This document shows, piece by piece, positions 51,535 to 61,984 of a stretch of 64,000 nucleotides of DNA (position 1 is its first letter; each line of letters opens with the position of its first letter). The position numbers were made by a program, and so were the translations under genes. Source of the DNA: DUPU01 sp050952465 (GTDB lineage Bacteria; Bacillota; Dehalobacteriia; Dehalobacteriales; Dehalobacteriaceae); contig JBMNKZ010000008.1 of NCBI GenBank assembly GCA_050952465.1, forward strand, positions 1 to 64,000, read 5' to 3'. The notes beneath the pieces were generated by a model. That model was given only the letters and a program-made list of their open reading frames with translations, was not told where the DNA came from and searched no databases.

Positions 51535-54500
51535 ATGCCCCATTGGTTAATAATCATTTTACTTGCTGTAGTTTTATTGGTATTTAGCAGGCCACCTAAA
51601 ATTAAGAAATACCGGGAGCAGCAATCAAGGGATGCGATTCTTAGTCCGGAAGAAATGGAGAAACATGTCCGGGAAATTGCCAAACAACATACCTTCACCA
51701 AAAATACAGGGTCATCTGATTGTCTCATTTCTAGAATGGAAGATAATTTTCGAGTGATTACCCAAGTTTATAAAATGTTAAATGAGGATATCAGAAAAAA
51801 GCTACCGGTACCTCCTGCGGCGGAATGGCTGTTAGATAATTTTTATATCGTGGAGGAGCAGGTAAAAGGTATTAAACAGGATTTAATCCAGGAAAAGTGT
51901 TTGAAACTTAATATATTAAACAAGGGTTTTTTAAAAGGATATCCAAGAGTCTACGCTTTAGCATTAGAATTGGTATCTCATTTGGACGGAAGAATTGATG
52001 AAGAATCATTAATTAGATTTATCCGGGCTTATCAGTCCCAAAGCATCCTGTCTATGGCGGAATTATGGGCTCTTCCTATGATGCTAAAAATGGCCTTGAT
52101 TGAAAATATAAAAAATGTCTGCCAGAATATCGGCCGGTCTCAGATAGCGTGGCGTAAAGGGGAAGAGCTGGCACCGGATACCTTGCCTGATCTGGAACCA
52201 TTTATCACAGATAGCCATGCTTTGGATCCGTCAATCTTTTCTCTGATAGAACATTTGTTAAAAAAACAGCGTCGGGAAGGGCTGGATACATCTCAAATTT
52301 ATCAATATTTCGAGACAAAGTTAGCGGAATTTGATTTGACCTTAGACCAAGTAATTCAGGAGGAACACCGGGAACAGGCGAGCCGACAAGTGGCCATGGG
52401 TAATTCTATTACCAGTATCCGCCTGTTAACCGCCATAAACTGGAATGAGGTATTCGAAAACCTAAGTGTCGTGGAGGGAATTTTAAGACAGGATCCGGAC
52501 GGTACCTATCCCTTAATGGATCTTTCTTCCCGGAATTACTACCGCCGTGAGGTGGAAAAACAGGCGAAAAAGCTGAGAACTTCCGAGACTAATCTGGCAC
52601 GAAAAGCATTAGAACTGGCCGGTAACGAGGAAGGTAACTCAAAAATGAGTCATATTGGATACTTCTTAATCGGAGAAGGCCAGAATATTTTATATAAAAA
52701 AATTCGAGCGGAGGCCAAAGCCTCTCCCAAAATCCATTCCCTTGCAAATTATTTGCTATTAATACTTGCTGTCACCGGGGTGATCGTAGGCTCTGTCTTA
52801 ATTTATACTTATTCTACCATGGAAGTCTTTCGGGTCTTTCCTTTAATTCTGGTGGGGATTTTAGTACTGATTCCGGCTAGTGATATCGCGATAAACTTGA
52901 TCCAGCGGATTATCACCAACAGGATCCGTGCTTCCTTTCTTCCCAAGTTATCCTATGACCGGGGCATCACAGAGGAAGCAAGAACTTTAGTGGTCGTTCC
53001 TACTCTTCTCCCTGATATGGAAAGGGCGGAAGAACTGGTGCGCCAGTTGGAAGTGCATTATCTCTCTAACAAGGAAAAAAATCTATTTTTCGCCTTGTTA
53101 GGAGATTTTAAAGATGCTGAAGAAAAGGAGCTTCCGGAAGATCAACAGATCCGGGAAGTAGCTCAATCCAAGATTAATGAATTAAACCAAAAATATGCCA
53201 ACGGAGAAAATATATTTTATCTCTTCCTTCGGAGGAGAACCTTTGTCCCTCAGGAAAATCGTTGGATGGGCTGGGAAAGAAAACGGGGTGCCATCATGGA
53301 GTTAAATCGTTTTCTTTTGGAGCAAATTCCGGGTTCTTTTTATGAGGGATTAGGAATTGAAAAATTACCCAGGGTCAAATATGTGATTACCCTGGATGCG
53401 GATACCCGTTTGCCTTTACATAGTGCTAAAAAGCTGATTGGAACTATCTCTCATCCTTTGAATCGCCCGGTTTTTCATAAAGAAAAAGGCCTGGTCACTC
53501 AGGGCTATGGATTGATTCAACCGAGAATCAGTGTATCTGTGGAAAGTGCGAATAAAAGTCTTTTTACCAGAATATTTGCCGGCCAAGGAGGCATTGACCC
53601 TTACACTACAGCCGTTTCCGATATCTATCAGGATTATTTTGGCGAAGGCATATTTACCGGAAAAGGGATTTATGATGTGGAAGTATTTCAACAAGCCTTG
53701 GACGGGGCCATTCCCGATTATTCTGTATTAAGTCATGATCTCTTGGAAGGTTGTTATGTCCGGGTAGGTTTGGCTACAGATGTGGAATTGGTTGATGCGT
53801 TTCCCGCCCGCTATAACTCATTTATTATGCGCATGCACCGTTGGGTACGAGGGGATTGGCAGCTAATTAAATGGCTGAACGGAAATAATCCCTTAACTCC
53901 CTTATCCAAGTGGAAGATTATCGATAATCTTCGTCGCAGCCTGGTATCTCCGACCTTGTTGATTTTGATTACTCTAGGGCTGACGGTTTTTCCTGGAAAG
54001 GCTTACTTCTGGCTGCTCTTTAGCCTGATCACAATAGGGTTTCCTTTGTTGATGGGGTTAGTAGACTTTATATTGTACAAGCATTACAAAACTGAATGGA
54101 AAAAATGCCACGGCAATATGATCTTCGGCATTAAAGCAGTTCTTTATCAGACAGCCTTAATTTGGTTTTTTTTGCCATATCAGGCTTATATGATGGGGGA
54201 CGCCGCAATACGTTCCTTATACCGAGTGTTTTTTTCCCGGAAAAATATGCTGGAATGGGTCACAGCGGCTGATGCGGAAAGAAATGCAAAAAATGATGTG
54301 CAAAGTTTCTTTAGGGCGATGTTTCCGTCCCTTCTTTATGGACTATTTTTGGTGGGGCTCGTTTTATTATTTAGACCGGAGAACCTCATCTACGCTTTGG
54401 CGGGCTGTTTGATTTGGGGTGTTGCCCCATACCTGGCTTATCATATTAGTAAGGTAGACGAAGAAATTGACCAGACCTTATGTCCTGAAGCAGAGGAACA

Positions 54501-57500
54501 ATTACGGGAATGGGCCAAAAAAATTTGGAATTTTTATGAGGATTTTTCCGGAGCAGAGGATAATTTCCTTCCGCCGGATAATTTTCAGGAGAATCCTCCT
54601 AATGGAGTAGCCCATCGGACATCTCCTACTAATATTGGGTTTCTTTTATTGGCTGTTCTTTCAGCCCGGGACTTCGGCTTCATTAGCACCATAGAGATGG
54701 TGGAAAGGTTGGAACGCACCTTTGACACTATCGAAAAGATGAAGAAATGGAAGGGACATTTGTACAACTGGTATGATACCAGAACATTGGAGATTTTAAG
54801 ACCGGCTTTTATTTCCTCTGTTGATAGTGGAAACTTTGTTGGTTTTCTCATTGCCTTAAAAGAGGGCCTTTATGATTATTTAAATGAAAACAGTGGAGAA
54901 ACAGGAAACCTAAGGCCAAGAATGCTTAATTTAATTAAGAGGATAAATATTATTGTGGAGGAAACCCAGTTTTTACCCTTGTTTGATAAACAAAGGCAGC
55001 TCTTTTCTATTGGATACAACGTGGAAGAAGAAAAGTTAATTAACAGCTACTATGATCTTTTGGCCTCGGAAGCGAGAATTACCAGTTTCTTAGCTATAGC
55101 CCGGGGAGAAGTGCCGGAAGAACACTGGTTCAGGTTAGGGAAGTCCCTCACCATAGTTGACGGTTATAAAGGTTTGGTATCCTGGTCCGGTACCATGTTT
55201 GAGTATTTTATGCCCTCCTTAATCATGAAAAATTATCCTAATACTTTGTTGGATGAGACCTACCGCTTTGTGATCAGGAACCAGATGAAATATGGGGAAA
55301 AACGGAAGGTGCCTTGGGGCACCTCGGAATCTGGGTTTTATGCCTTTGACATGCAGCTTAATTATCAGTATAAAGCCTTTGGAGTACCGGACTTAGGTCT
55401 AAAGCGAGGCTTAGTTAATGATATGGTGGTTTCTCCTTATTCCACCTTTTTGGCTCTGCCTTTTGATCCCCAAAATGCCTGGAATAATTTGAAACGGCTA
55501 AAAGAAGACGGAATCGAAGGGAAATACGGTCTCTACGAAGCGGTTGATTATACTACGGATCGCTTAATTCTCGGCGGGAAAAAAGGTATTGTCCAAAGCT
55601 ATATGGCGCACCATCAGGGTATGAGCCTGGTGGCTTTAAATAATTATTTTCACCAAAGTTTGATGCAGGAACGCTTTCATCGGGATCCTATAGTAAATGC
55701 AGGAGAGCTTCTACTTCAGGAAAAGGTGCCTTTAAGGGTAATAATCACCAAAGAGAATAAAGAAGTGGTGGAGCCGTTTACGACTAAGGAAAAAGATCAG
55801 GATGCTATGGCGAAAAACTATCCGGCGGATGGTGTGGAGAACTTATCCTGTCACCTTTTATCCAATGGTCGGTATTCAATGCTTATGACTAGGGAGGGCA
55901 TTGGCTACAGCTGGAAGGAAGGCATGCAGGTCACCCGATGGCGGGACAGGGGCGGTTTAAGCAAATCCGGTTTCTTTATCTTTATCCAAAATGCCAAAAC
56001 CCATGAAACCTGGTCCGCGACGGCTAAGCCTTTGCTCAAAAAACCCGATGATTACCAGGTCATCTTTTCTCCCCATAAAGGAGAGTTTATTAGGAATGAC
56101 AAAAAGGTTACCACCCATACGGAAGTGACTGTATCCCCGGAAGACCATGTGGAGATCCGGGAAGTGTCTCTGGTTAATCATGGGGAAGAAGAGGTTATTT
56201 TGGATGTCACCAGTTACCTGGAGGTAGTATTGACTTCCCCTGCTACGGATTTGGCTCATCCGGTGTTTAGTAATCTATTTGTACGGACGGAATTTCTTCC
56301 TAAATATGAAAGCATCTTGGCCTTCCGCCGACCCCGGGAAAGCCATCAACCCGTTAATTGGGCTTTTCATACCATCTTAGTGGATGGAGAAGCTTTAGGG
56401 GATGTGCAATATGAAACGGACAGGGGAAAATTTATCGGCCGAGGCCGAAGTATTGACCATCCCTTGGCTTTGGATAAAGGTCATCCCCTCTCCAATTCCA
56501 TCGGCCCGGTTTTAGATCCGGTACTCAGTTTAAGAACTAGGGTAAAAATTAATCCGGGGCAAAAAGCCAAGGTTACCTTTGTTTTAGGCTGTGCGGAGGA
56601 TCGAATGCAGGCCGTGGCCTTAGCGGAAAAATACCATGAAAGATCTGCTGCCGTCAGGGCCTTTGAACTGGCCTGGACTAGGAGCCAGGTGGAGGAAGGT
56701 TATCTCAACTTAAAACCGGGAGAAGCGGAAACTTTTCAGGAGATGATTTCCCAGATTATTTTCTTAAATCCCCTAAGGAAAAGATACCAGGATGTTTTCC
56801 GGAAAAACTCTAAGGGGCAGCCTAGCCTTTGGCCCTACGGCATTTCAGGGGATCTGCCTATAGTCCTTGTTTCCGTTAAAACTACGGATGAGATGGGGTT
56901 GGTAAAAAGCTGCTTAAAGGCACATGAGTATTGGCGTTTTAAAGGTTTTCGGGTAGATTTAGTAATTTTTAATGAAGATGAGACCGGATATTTGCAGCCT
57001 GTTCAGGAACAAATTATGGAAACAGTGCAAGGAAGCTTAGCCCGGGAAGTAATTAATCGCCCCGGCGGAGTCTTTGTGGTTAAAGGGAATTCTGTTTCTG
57101 AAGAAGATCGGGTGCTTTTATTCAGTGCGGCGCGACTTATTCTTCGGGGTGAAGAAGGCACCATTAAGTCTCAATTGCAAAAGAAATCTGCAGATGATGG
57201 TAAGTTGCCCCAGGAAAAAAAATATCCAGGAGAGAAGAAAGAGTATTTTTCTAGAGAAAGTTGTTTAGACCTGCTCTTTTATAATGGCTATGGCGGTTTT
57301 AACCCATCCGGTAAAGAATATCTGATTAGGTTAAAGGAAGGTATGCATACCCCCCTTCCTTGGATTAATGTCGTGGCTAATCCTGGATTTGGTTTTATTA
57401 TCTCGGAAAGTGGGGGTGGTCACACCTGGGCGGAAAACAGCCGGGAAAATAAGCTTACTCCTTGGTCTAATGATCCGGTTAGTGACCCACTGGGAGAGAT

Positions 57501-59673
57501 TTTTTATCTGAGAGATGAGGAAACAGGGGAGTTTTGGTCTCCTACTCCTTTGCCTATTCGGGAAAAAGAAAGTTATATTATCCGGCATGGGCTGGGTTAT
57601 TCCTCTTTCCAGCATGAAAGTCATGGTATTAACCAGGAACTTAGTGTTTTCGTTCCCGTAGATGACCCAGTAAAAATAAGTTTACTCAAATTGGTAAACC
57701 CGGGATCGGAAAGAAGGATATTAACCATAACCTATTATTTAAAACCGGTTTTAGGTGTGACCGAGCAGATTACTCAGCAATTTATCGTGGCAGATTATGT
57801 CACGGAAGCTGAAACAATTCTTCTTCGGAATTCCTATAACCAGGACTTTCCCGGCCGGGTAGCTTTTGTGGCGACGTCTGCTCCCCTTGTTAGCTTTACT
57901 ACAGATGAAATGGAGTTTGTCGGGAACAGCGGGAACTTAAATCAGCCGGAAGCTTTAAAAAGGGAAAAGTTATCCGGAAGGCTGGTAACAGGAAGTTATC
58001 CCTGCTCTGCCCTTCAGGTATTGGTGGAATTGGCTCCGGGGGAAGATAAGGAACTGGTGTTTCTTTTAGGTGAAGATAAGAGTAATGAAGGAGCTTTGCA
58101 AACTGCAAAAAAATATAAGGATCTTAACCAGGCCAAGAAAGCCTTTGACAAGGCTAAGGCATCCTGGAGAAGGCGGTTGGATACGATTCAGGTGGATACT
58201 CCCGATGTATCTTTGGATATAATGATCAATAACTGGTTATTATATCAAGCCCTGTCTTGTCGGGTGTGGGGACGATCTGCTTTCTATCAGTCAGGAGGAG
58301 CTTTCGGCTTTCGGGATCAATTGCAGGATGTTCTAAGTTTAATTTATGCAGAGCCAAAGCTGGTGAGAAATCAAATACTGCTTCATGCCGCCCATCAATT
58401 TGTGGAGGGTGATGTACAGCATTGGTGGCATCCCGTTGCCGGGGACAAGGGTGTGCGGACTCGCTTTTCCGATGATTTACTCTGGTTGCCTTTTGTCTTG
58501 GGTGAATATATTGAAAAGACCGGAGATTATGAGATATTAAAGGTAGAAGTACCCTTTTTAGAAGATGAACTTTTAAAAGAAGGAGAACAGGAGAGGTACG
58601 GTATTCCTCAGGTTTCAGAGAACAAGGCCTCGATTTATGAGCATTGTCTGAGAGCAATTGACAGATCCTTGAAATTTGGTGAGCACGGACTTCCTCTGAT
58701 GGGTACGGGGGACTGGAATGACGGTATGAGCTCCGTAGGAAGCGAGGGAAAAGGAGAAAGTGTCTGGCTGGGCTGGTTCATTTACCGGACTTTAATGAAA
58801 TTTATACCCCTTTGTCCCATGATGAATGACGCGGAAAGGGGTGAAGAGTACCGGAAAGTGTGCGAAAAGATTGTACAAAATATTGAGGATGAAGCTTGGG
58901 ATGGCAGCTGGTACAGAAGAGCCTATTTTGATGACGGCAGACCCCTAGGTTCCTCGGAGAACAGTGAATGTAAAATTGATTCTTTAGCCCAAACTTGGGC
59001 TGTGATCACAGGAGCGGGTCGAAAAGACCGGATTCATGAAGCCATGTCTTCTCTGGAGAACTATTTGATTAAAGAGGAGGAAGGATTGATTCTCCTTTTA
59101 ACTCCGGCTTTCGATGAGGGTGATCTAAATCCGGGTTATATCAAGGGCTATGTCCCAGGGGTAAGAGAAAACGGGGGGCAATATACCCATGCCGCTATTT
59201 GGGTTATTTCTGCTTATGCTAAGTTAGGGATGGGGGATAAGGCCTGGGCACTCTACCATATGATTAATCCTATTAATCATAGCCGGACGTCTATTGAGGC
59301 TGCGACCTATAAGGTAGAGCCTTATGTGATGGCGGCAGATGTTTATGCGGTTTCTCCTCATGTGGGAAGGGGCGGCTGGACATGGTATACCGGAGCTGCT
59401 TCCTGGATGTATAAGGTGGGATTGGAAGAGATTTTAGGTTTCAAAAAACGGGGTGATAAGTTAATGATCGACCCCTGTATTCCTAAAGAGTGGAACGGGT
59501 ACAGAATTAACTATCGCTATGGAGAGACTCCATATGAAATCCAGGTTAAAAATCCTCTTGGAATAAATCAGGGTGTAAAAACAGTGTTTGTAGACGGTAA
59601 AGAAACGAAAGATTTGTCTATCTTGTTGACAGACGATGGTAAAAGGCACCAGGTGGAAGTGATCATGGGCTAG
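51535..59673 (+). CDS. Cyclic beta-1,2-glucan synthase-like giant glycosyltransferase/phosphorylase (NdvB-type)
   Basis: A 2,712-residue membrane enzyme. After an N-terminal helix (1-22) and a helical region come two membrane helices (about 405-455), then a GT domain (GT84-like) with TLDADTRLP (about 617-625) and HRWVRGDW (about 766-773), and membrane helices to about 985. Next are a glucoamylase-like domain (WGTSESGFYAFD, MAHHQGMSL), two carbohydrate-binding/GH94 beta domains, and a GH94 catalytic domain with GTGDWNDGMSSVG (about 2389). NdvB initiates, extends and cyclises beta-1,2-glucan from UDP-glucose. Clostridial homologues may make beta-1,2-glucan or another polymer. ATG 51535 follows AGGAAGGA. 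The frame is open back to TTG 51490 within the repeat. Confidence 0.92.
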   Translation: MPHWLIIILLAVVLLVFSRPPKIKKYREQQSRDAILSPEEMEKHVREIAKQHTFTKNTGSSDCLISRMEDNFRVITQVYKMLNEDIRKKLPVPPAAEWLLDNFYIVEEQVKGIKQDLIQEKCLKLNILNKGFLKGYPRVYALALELVSHLDGRIDEESLIRFIRAYQSQSILSMAELWALPMMLKMALIENIKNVCQNIGRSQIAWRKGEELAPDTLPDLEPFITDSHALDPSIFSLIEHLLKKQRREGLDTSQIYQYFETKLAEFDLTLDQVIQEEHREQASRQVAMGNSITSIRLLTAINWNEVFENLSVVEGILRQDPDGTYPLMDLSSRNYYRREVEKQAKKLRTSETNLARKALELAGNEEGNSKMSHIGYFLIGEGQNILYKKIRAEAKASPKIHSLANYLLLILAVTGVIVGSVLIYTYSTMEVFRVFPLILVGILVLIPASDIAINLIQRIITNRIRASFLPKLSYDRGITEEARTLVVVPTLLPDMERAEELVRQLEVHYLSNKEKNLFFALLGDFKDAEEKELPEDQQIREVAQSKINELNQKYANGENIFYLFLRRRTFVPQENRWMGWERKRGAIMELNRFLLEQIPGSFYEGLGIEKLPRVKYVITLDADTRLPLHSAKKLIGTISHPLNRPVFHKEKGLVTQGYGLIQPRISVSVESANKSLFTRIFAGQGGIDPYTTAVSDIYQDYFGEGIFTGKGIYDVEVFQQALDGAIPDYSVLSHDLLEGCYVRVGLATDVELVDAFPARYNSFIMRMHRWVRGDWQLIKWLNGNNPLTPLSKWKIIDNLRRSLVSPTLLILITLGLTVFPGKAYFWLLFSLITIGFPLLMGLVDFILYKHYKTEWKKCHGNMIFGIKAVLYQTALIWFFLPYQAYMMGDAAIRSLYRVFFSRKNMLEWVTAADAERNAKNDVQSFFRAMFPSLLYGLFLVGLVLLFRPENLIYALAGCLIWGVAPYLAYHISKVDEEIDQTLCPEAEEQLREWAKKIWNFYEDFSGAEDNFLPPDNFQENPPNGVAHRTSPTNIGFLLLAVLSARDFGFISTIEMVERLERTFDTIEKMKKWKGHLYNWYDTRTLEILRPAFISSVDSGNFVGFLIALKEGLYDYLNENSGETGNLRPRMLNLIKRINIIVEETQFLPLFDKQRQLFSIGYNVEEEKLINSYYDLLASEARITSFLAIARGEVPEEHWFRLGKSLTIVDGYKGLVSWSGTMFEYFMPSLIMKNYPNTLLDETYRFVIRNQMKYGEKRKVPWGTSESGFYAFDMQLNYQYKAFGVPDLGLKRGLVNDMVVSPYSTFLALPFDPQNAWNNLKRLKEDGIEGKYGLYEAVDYTTDRLILGGKKGIVQSYMAHHQGMSLVALNNYFHQSLMQERFHRDPIVNAGELLLQEKVPLRVIITKENKEVVEPFTTKEKDQDAMAKNYPADGVENLSCHLLSNGRYSMLMTREGIGYSWKEGMQVTRWRDRGGLSKSGFFIFIQNAKTHETWSATAKPLLKKPDDYQVIFSPHKGEFIRNDKKVTTHTEVTVSPEDHVEIREVSLVNHGEEEVILDVTSYLEVVLTSPATDLAHPVFSNLFVRTEFLPKYESILAFRRPRESHQPVNWAFHTILVDGEALGDVQYETDRGKFIGRGRSIDHPLALDKGHPLSNSIGPVLDPVLSLRTRVKINPGQKAKVTFVLGCAEDRMQAVALAEKYHERSAAVRAFELAWTRSQVEEGYLNLKPGEAETFQEMISQIIFLNPLRKRYQDVFRKNSKGQPSLWPYGISGDLPIVLVSVKTTDEMGLVKSCLKAHEYWRFKGFRVDLVIFNEDETGYLQPVQEQIMETVQGSLAREVINRPGGVFVVKGNSVSEEDRVLLFSAARLILRGEEGTIKSQLQKKSADDGKLPQEKKYPGEKKEYFSRESCLDLLFYNGYGGFNPSGKEYLIRLKEGMHTPLPWINVVANPGFGFIISESGGGHTWAENSRENKLTPWSNDPVSDPLGEIFYLRDEETGEFWSPTPLPIREKESYIIRHGLGYSSFQHESHGINQELSVFVPVDDPVKISLLKLVNPGSERRILTITYYLKPVLGVTEQITQQFIVADYVTEAETILLRNSYNQDFPGRVAFVATSAPLVSFTTDEMEFVGNSGNLNQPEALKREKLSGRLVTGSYPCSALQVLVELAPGEDKELVFLLGEDKSNEGALQTAKKYKDLNQAKKAFDKAKASWRRRLDTIQVDTPDVSLDIMINNWLLYQALSCRVWGRSAFYQSGGAFGFRDQLQDVLSLIYAEPKLVRNQILLHAAHQFVEGDVQHWWHPVAGDKGVRTRFSDDLLWLPFVLGEYIEKTGDYEILKVEVPFLEDELLKEGEQERYGIPQVSENKASIYEHCLRAIDRSLKFGEHGLPLMGTGDWNDGMSSVGSEGKGESVWLGWFIYRTLMKFIPLCPMMNDAERGEEYRKVCEKIVQNIEDEAWDGSWYRRAYFDDGRPLGSSENSECKIDSLAQTWAVITGAGRKDRIHEAMSSLENYLIKEEEGLILLLTPAFDEGDLNPGYIKGYVPGVRENGGQYTHAAIWVISAYAKLGMGDKAWALYHMINPINHSRTSIEAATYKVEPYVMAADVYAVSPHVGRGGWTWYTGAASWMYKVGLEEILGFKKRGDKLMIDPCIPKEWNGYRINYRYGETPYEIQVKNPLGINQGVKTVFVDGKETKDLSILLTDDGKRHQVEVIMG

Positions 59674-59735
59674 GCGGAAAACGGCCCGGGCTGATTAAGA
59701 AATACGTGTAATAACATTTGAATATGCTATAATAG

Positions 59736-59769
59736 GGCTGTCGCATTAATTAATTGCGACAGTCCTTTG
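59736..59769 (+). terminator. Terminator hairpin after the glucan synthase gene
   Basis: GGCTGTCGCA with TGCGACAGTCC around ATTAATTAAT, then TTTGTTTT. An extended -10 sequence TGCTATAAT ends 3 bases before the stem. Confidence 0.75.
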
Positions 59770-59959
59770 TTTTGATCTCAATTTTATTATGGTGTTTCAA
59801 ATTGGCTGTATTTTAAACTTCCTGAAATAATTCAAGGTATTTCCTTTCTAAAAAAATGCAGTCCTGACCATTGTTGAAATAGTAAATGTTCTCAGTTGAG
59901 AAAGAGTTTTTTCTTGTGTTACACTTAATGATATTAAATGAAAAATTTTTGCAAGTTTT

Positions 59960-59988
59960 TTGATAAAACTATTGTATTTTATTATGAT
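59960..59988 (+). promoter_or_regulatory. Sigma-A-like promoter of the ECF sigma operon
   Basis: TTGATA (59960-59965), 17-base spacer, TATGAT (59983-59988), ending 18 bases before the GTG start, so the leader is very short. Confidence 0.6.
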
Positions 59989-60006
59989 AGGTAAAGGAGT
60001 GGTTTT

Positions 60007-60585
60007 GTGAACCGCCTGCAAGATGAAGAGCTGGTGGTGCTTTGCCTACAGGGAAAAAGAGAAGCTTTTGAAGAACTGGTTAAAAGATATGAGCGGCAAA
60101 TTTATAGCTTAGCATACCGTTTAACTAATAATTATCATGATGCTGTCGATTTGACGCAAGAGGTTTTTTTACATTTGTATCGTGTTTTAGATAAGTTTGA
60201 CGGAGACCGGAGATTTTTTCCTTGGATGTATCGCATTGCTACAAACGTTTGTTATAATGCTTTGAAAAGAAAACCAAAGGAAACATCTTCTTTGGATAAT
60301 GTGATTGAGTTTGTATCAGATGAACACTCCCAACCTGAGGATCAATATGAAAGTAAAGAGATTAGGGAGACCGTACATAAGGCAATTGCTGAACTTCCTG
60401 AGAATTTCCGTGTACCAATGGTATTAAGGTATTTGGAAGATTTAACATATCAGCAAATTGCAGATACAATGGAGCTGCCGGTGTCAACTATCGAAACCAG
60501 ACTTTACCGAGGGAGAATTATGTTACAAAAGAAGTTAGGCAGATTTATGGGAAGGGGGGCAAAAAGTGGATTGTCAGGAAGCTAG
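60007..60585 (+). CDS. ECF sigma factor (SigW-like)
   Basis: An RNA polymerase sigma factor of 192 residues with region 2 (about 10-85: LTQEVFLHLYRVLDKFD, FPWMYRIATNVCYNALKRK) and region 4 (about 120-175: ELPENFRVPMVLRYLEDLTYQQIADTMELPVSTIETRLYRGR). The start is GTG after AAAGGAG. It overlaps the zinc-finger anti-sigma gene by 20 bases, the usual sigma/anti-sigma arrangement. It probably answers envelope stress. I see no clear autoregulatory AAC-type -35 upstream. Confidence 0.95.
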   Translation: MNRLQDEELVVLCLQGKREAFEELVKRYERQIYSLAYRLTNNYHDAVDLTQEVFLHLYRVLDKFDGDRRFFPWMYRIATNVCYNALKRKPKETSSLDNVIEFVSDEHSQPEDQYESKEIRETVHKAIAELPENFRVPMVLRYLEDLTYQQIADTMELPVSTIETRLYRGRIMLQKKLGRFMGRGAKSGLSGS

Positions 60586-61897
60586 AGCAAAAATGTTTTC
60601 TTACTTGGATCAAGAGCTATCTTTTCAAGAAGAGGAAGCACTCTTTGAGCATATGTCCTTATGCCATGAGTGTAGTTATGAATTTAGCACCGCTAGTGCA
60701 ACCCATGATTTACTAAAAAATGAACTGATCCCGGTGGAACCGCCCCTTGATTTGACAAAACGGATTATGGCTCAAATTCCCTTGCCAAAAGAACAAACAG
60801 ACGAAAATATCAGCTTTGCATTAAGGTTAAAGGGATATATATTGGATTTTGGGGAAGGTTGGAAAAAGGCTTTCAAGAGCTGGCAGTTCAGGACAGCTGC
60901 AGTAACTATGGGGCTATTTGCCTTGGTTGCTTTTGGTAGTATGTCGGATAGTTGGGATCTACGGCTGCCTCAAAAACAAACTCCTGCTACCGATATAGCT
61001 CATGTTGACCGCGACGATCCAGAGGTACCTGAGCCCATTGTGCAGACTCCTCAGGATAACCCCGTGCAGACGCCGGAAATACCCGAGGGGGATAATGGAG
61101 AAGGTACGGGGGATAAAACTCCAGGCAAAACTGACCCTGAACCTGTAAAACCTAATGGCAAAGATACAAAAGTTACTCCTGACGCAGGCCAACAGCCGAC
61201 TGTGGTTGTTCCTGACCGGGGTACCAATATTGTAGAATTGCCCCTGGCTGCTTCAGAAGAAACTAAAGAAGAAATCATTAGGGTAGTCTCCTTAATAGAG
61301 AATAACGGTCAACCCATGTCCCATCCTGTTTTGTCTGAGGATGGCAAATATATTCATTATTTATATAATAATGCCGGAGTAGAAGAGGAATGGGAAATAG
61401 AATTAAAATCCGGTGCCCAGCCTCAAAAAGTCCAATCAAATTTATTATTGGAGACTGATGGGAAAGGGAACGCAAAGACTCCGCTTCCTCAATGGTTAAG
61501 TGAGATGGAGATGATGAAGGACGCTAAAACGAAAATTGTCGCCTGGTCTCCTGATAAAAAACAAATTGCCATTAATTTAGATAGTGCAGGAACGGATTAT
61601 GACGGTTTATGGATTGCTCAGCAGGATGGCTCTGCCCTGACTCTGGTCACCCAGGAGGGGGGAGGGAATGACCTGGTGTGGTCGCCTAACCGCACAAAGA
61701 TTGCTTTTACAGATGGAGCAGATAATCTTTTTGTACTGTATTTAAGGGAAAACTTATTAATCCAGGTGTTGGACGAAAGCACCGGCTTGGCCGATTTGGA
61801 TTATCTTTTCTGGACACCTGATGGGAAGGAACTTGTTTTTGAAGGTCATAACGTTACCGAAGGTATTACCGGCATTTATCGGGTAGCCTTACCCTAG
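60566..61897 (+). CDS. Transmembrane anti-sigma factor with beta-propeller-like C-terminus
   Basis: 443 residues. The N-terminal ZAS zinc finger has H29-x3-C33-x2-C36 (with C3), and there is one membrane helix (about 109-126). A Pro/Thr/Asp-rich extracytoplasmic linker (about 135-225) is followed by a WD40/TolB-like region with two repeats WSPDKKQIAIN and WSPNRTKIAF plus WTPDGKELVF. It should hold the ECF sigma at the membrane and release it on an outside signal. The propeller-like sensor is uncommon compared with short RsiW. Start GTG 60566, inside the sigma gene. Confidence 0.9.
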   Translation: MDCQEARAKMFSYLDQELSFQEEEALFEHMSLCHECSYEFSTASATHDLLKNELIPVEPPLDLTKRIMAQIPLPKEQTDENISFALRLKGYILDFGEGWKKAFKSWQFRTAAVTMGLFALVAFGSMSDSWDLRLPQKQTPATDIAHVDRDDPEVPEPIVQTPQDNPVQTPEIPEGDNGEGTGDKTPGKTDPEPVKPNGKDTKVTPDAGQQPTVVVPDRGTNIVELPLAASEETKEEIIRVVSLIENNGQPMSHPVLSEDGKYIHYLYNNAGVEEEWEIELKSGAQPQKVQSNLLLETDGKGNAKTPLPQWLSEMEMMKDAKTKIVAWSPDKKQIAINLDSAGTDYDGLWIAQQDGSALTLVTQEGGGNDLVWSPNRTKIAFTDGADNLFVLYLRENLLIQVLDESTGLADLDYLFWTPDGKELVFEGHNVTEGITGIYRVALP

Positions 61898-61949
61898 TAG
61901 GGAACGTACTGTTGCGTTCCGAATGTAACTTTGACCTTTCCGTAAATAA

Positions 61950-61984
61950 AAGCATGACAAGGTAAGAACTTGTCATGCTTTATA
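61950..61984 (+). terminator. Terminator of the sigma/anti-sigma operon
   Basis: Twelve-base perfect stem (61950-61961 with 61969-61980), 7-base loop, preceded by A-run and followed by TATATTAT. Confidence 0.85.

Larger units (their letters stand above)
59674..60006. other. Intergenic region between glucan synthase and sigma genes
   Basis: It holds an extended -10 sequence TGCTATAAT (59725-59733), immediately followed by a strong hairpin (59736-59765), and the sigma-gene promoter at 59960-59988. No ORF. Confidence 0.5.
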
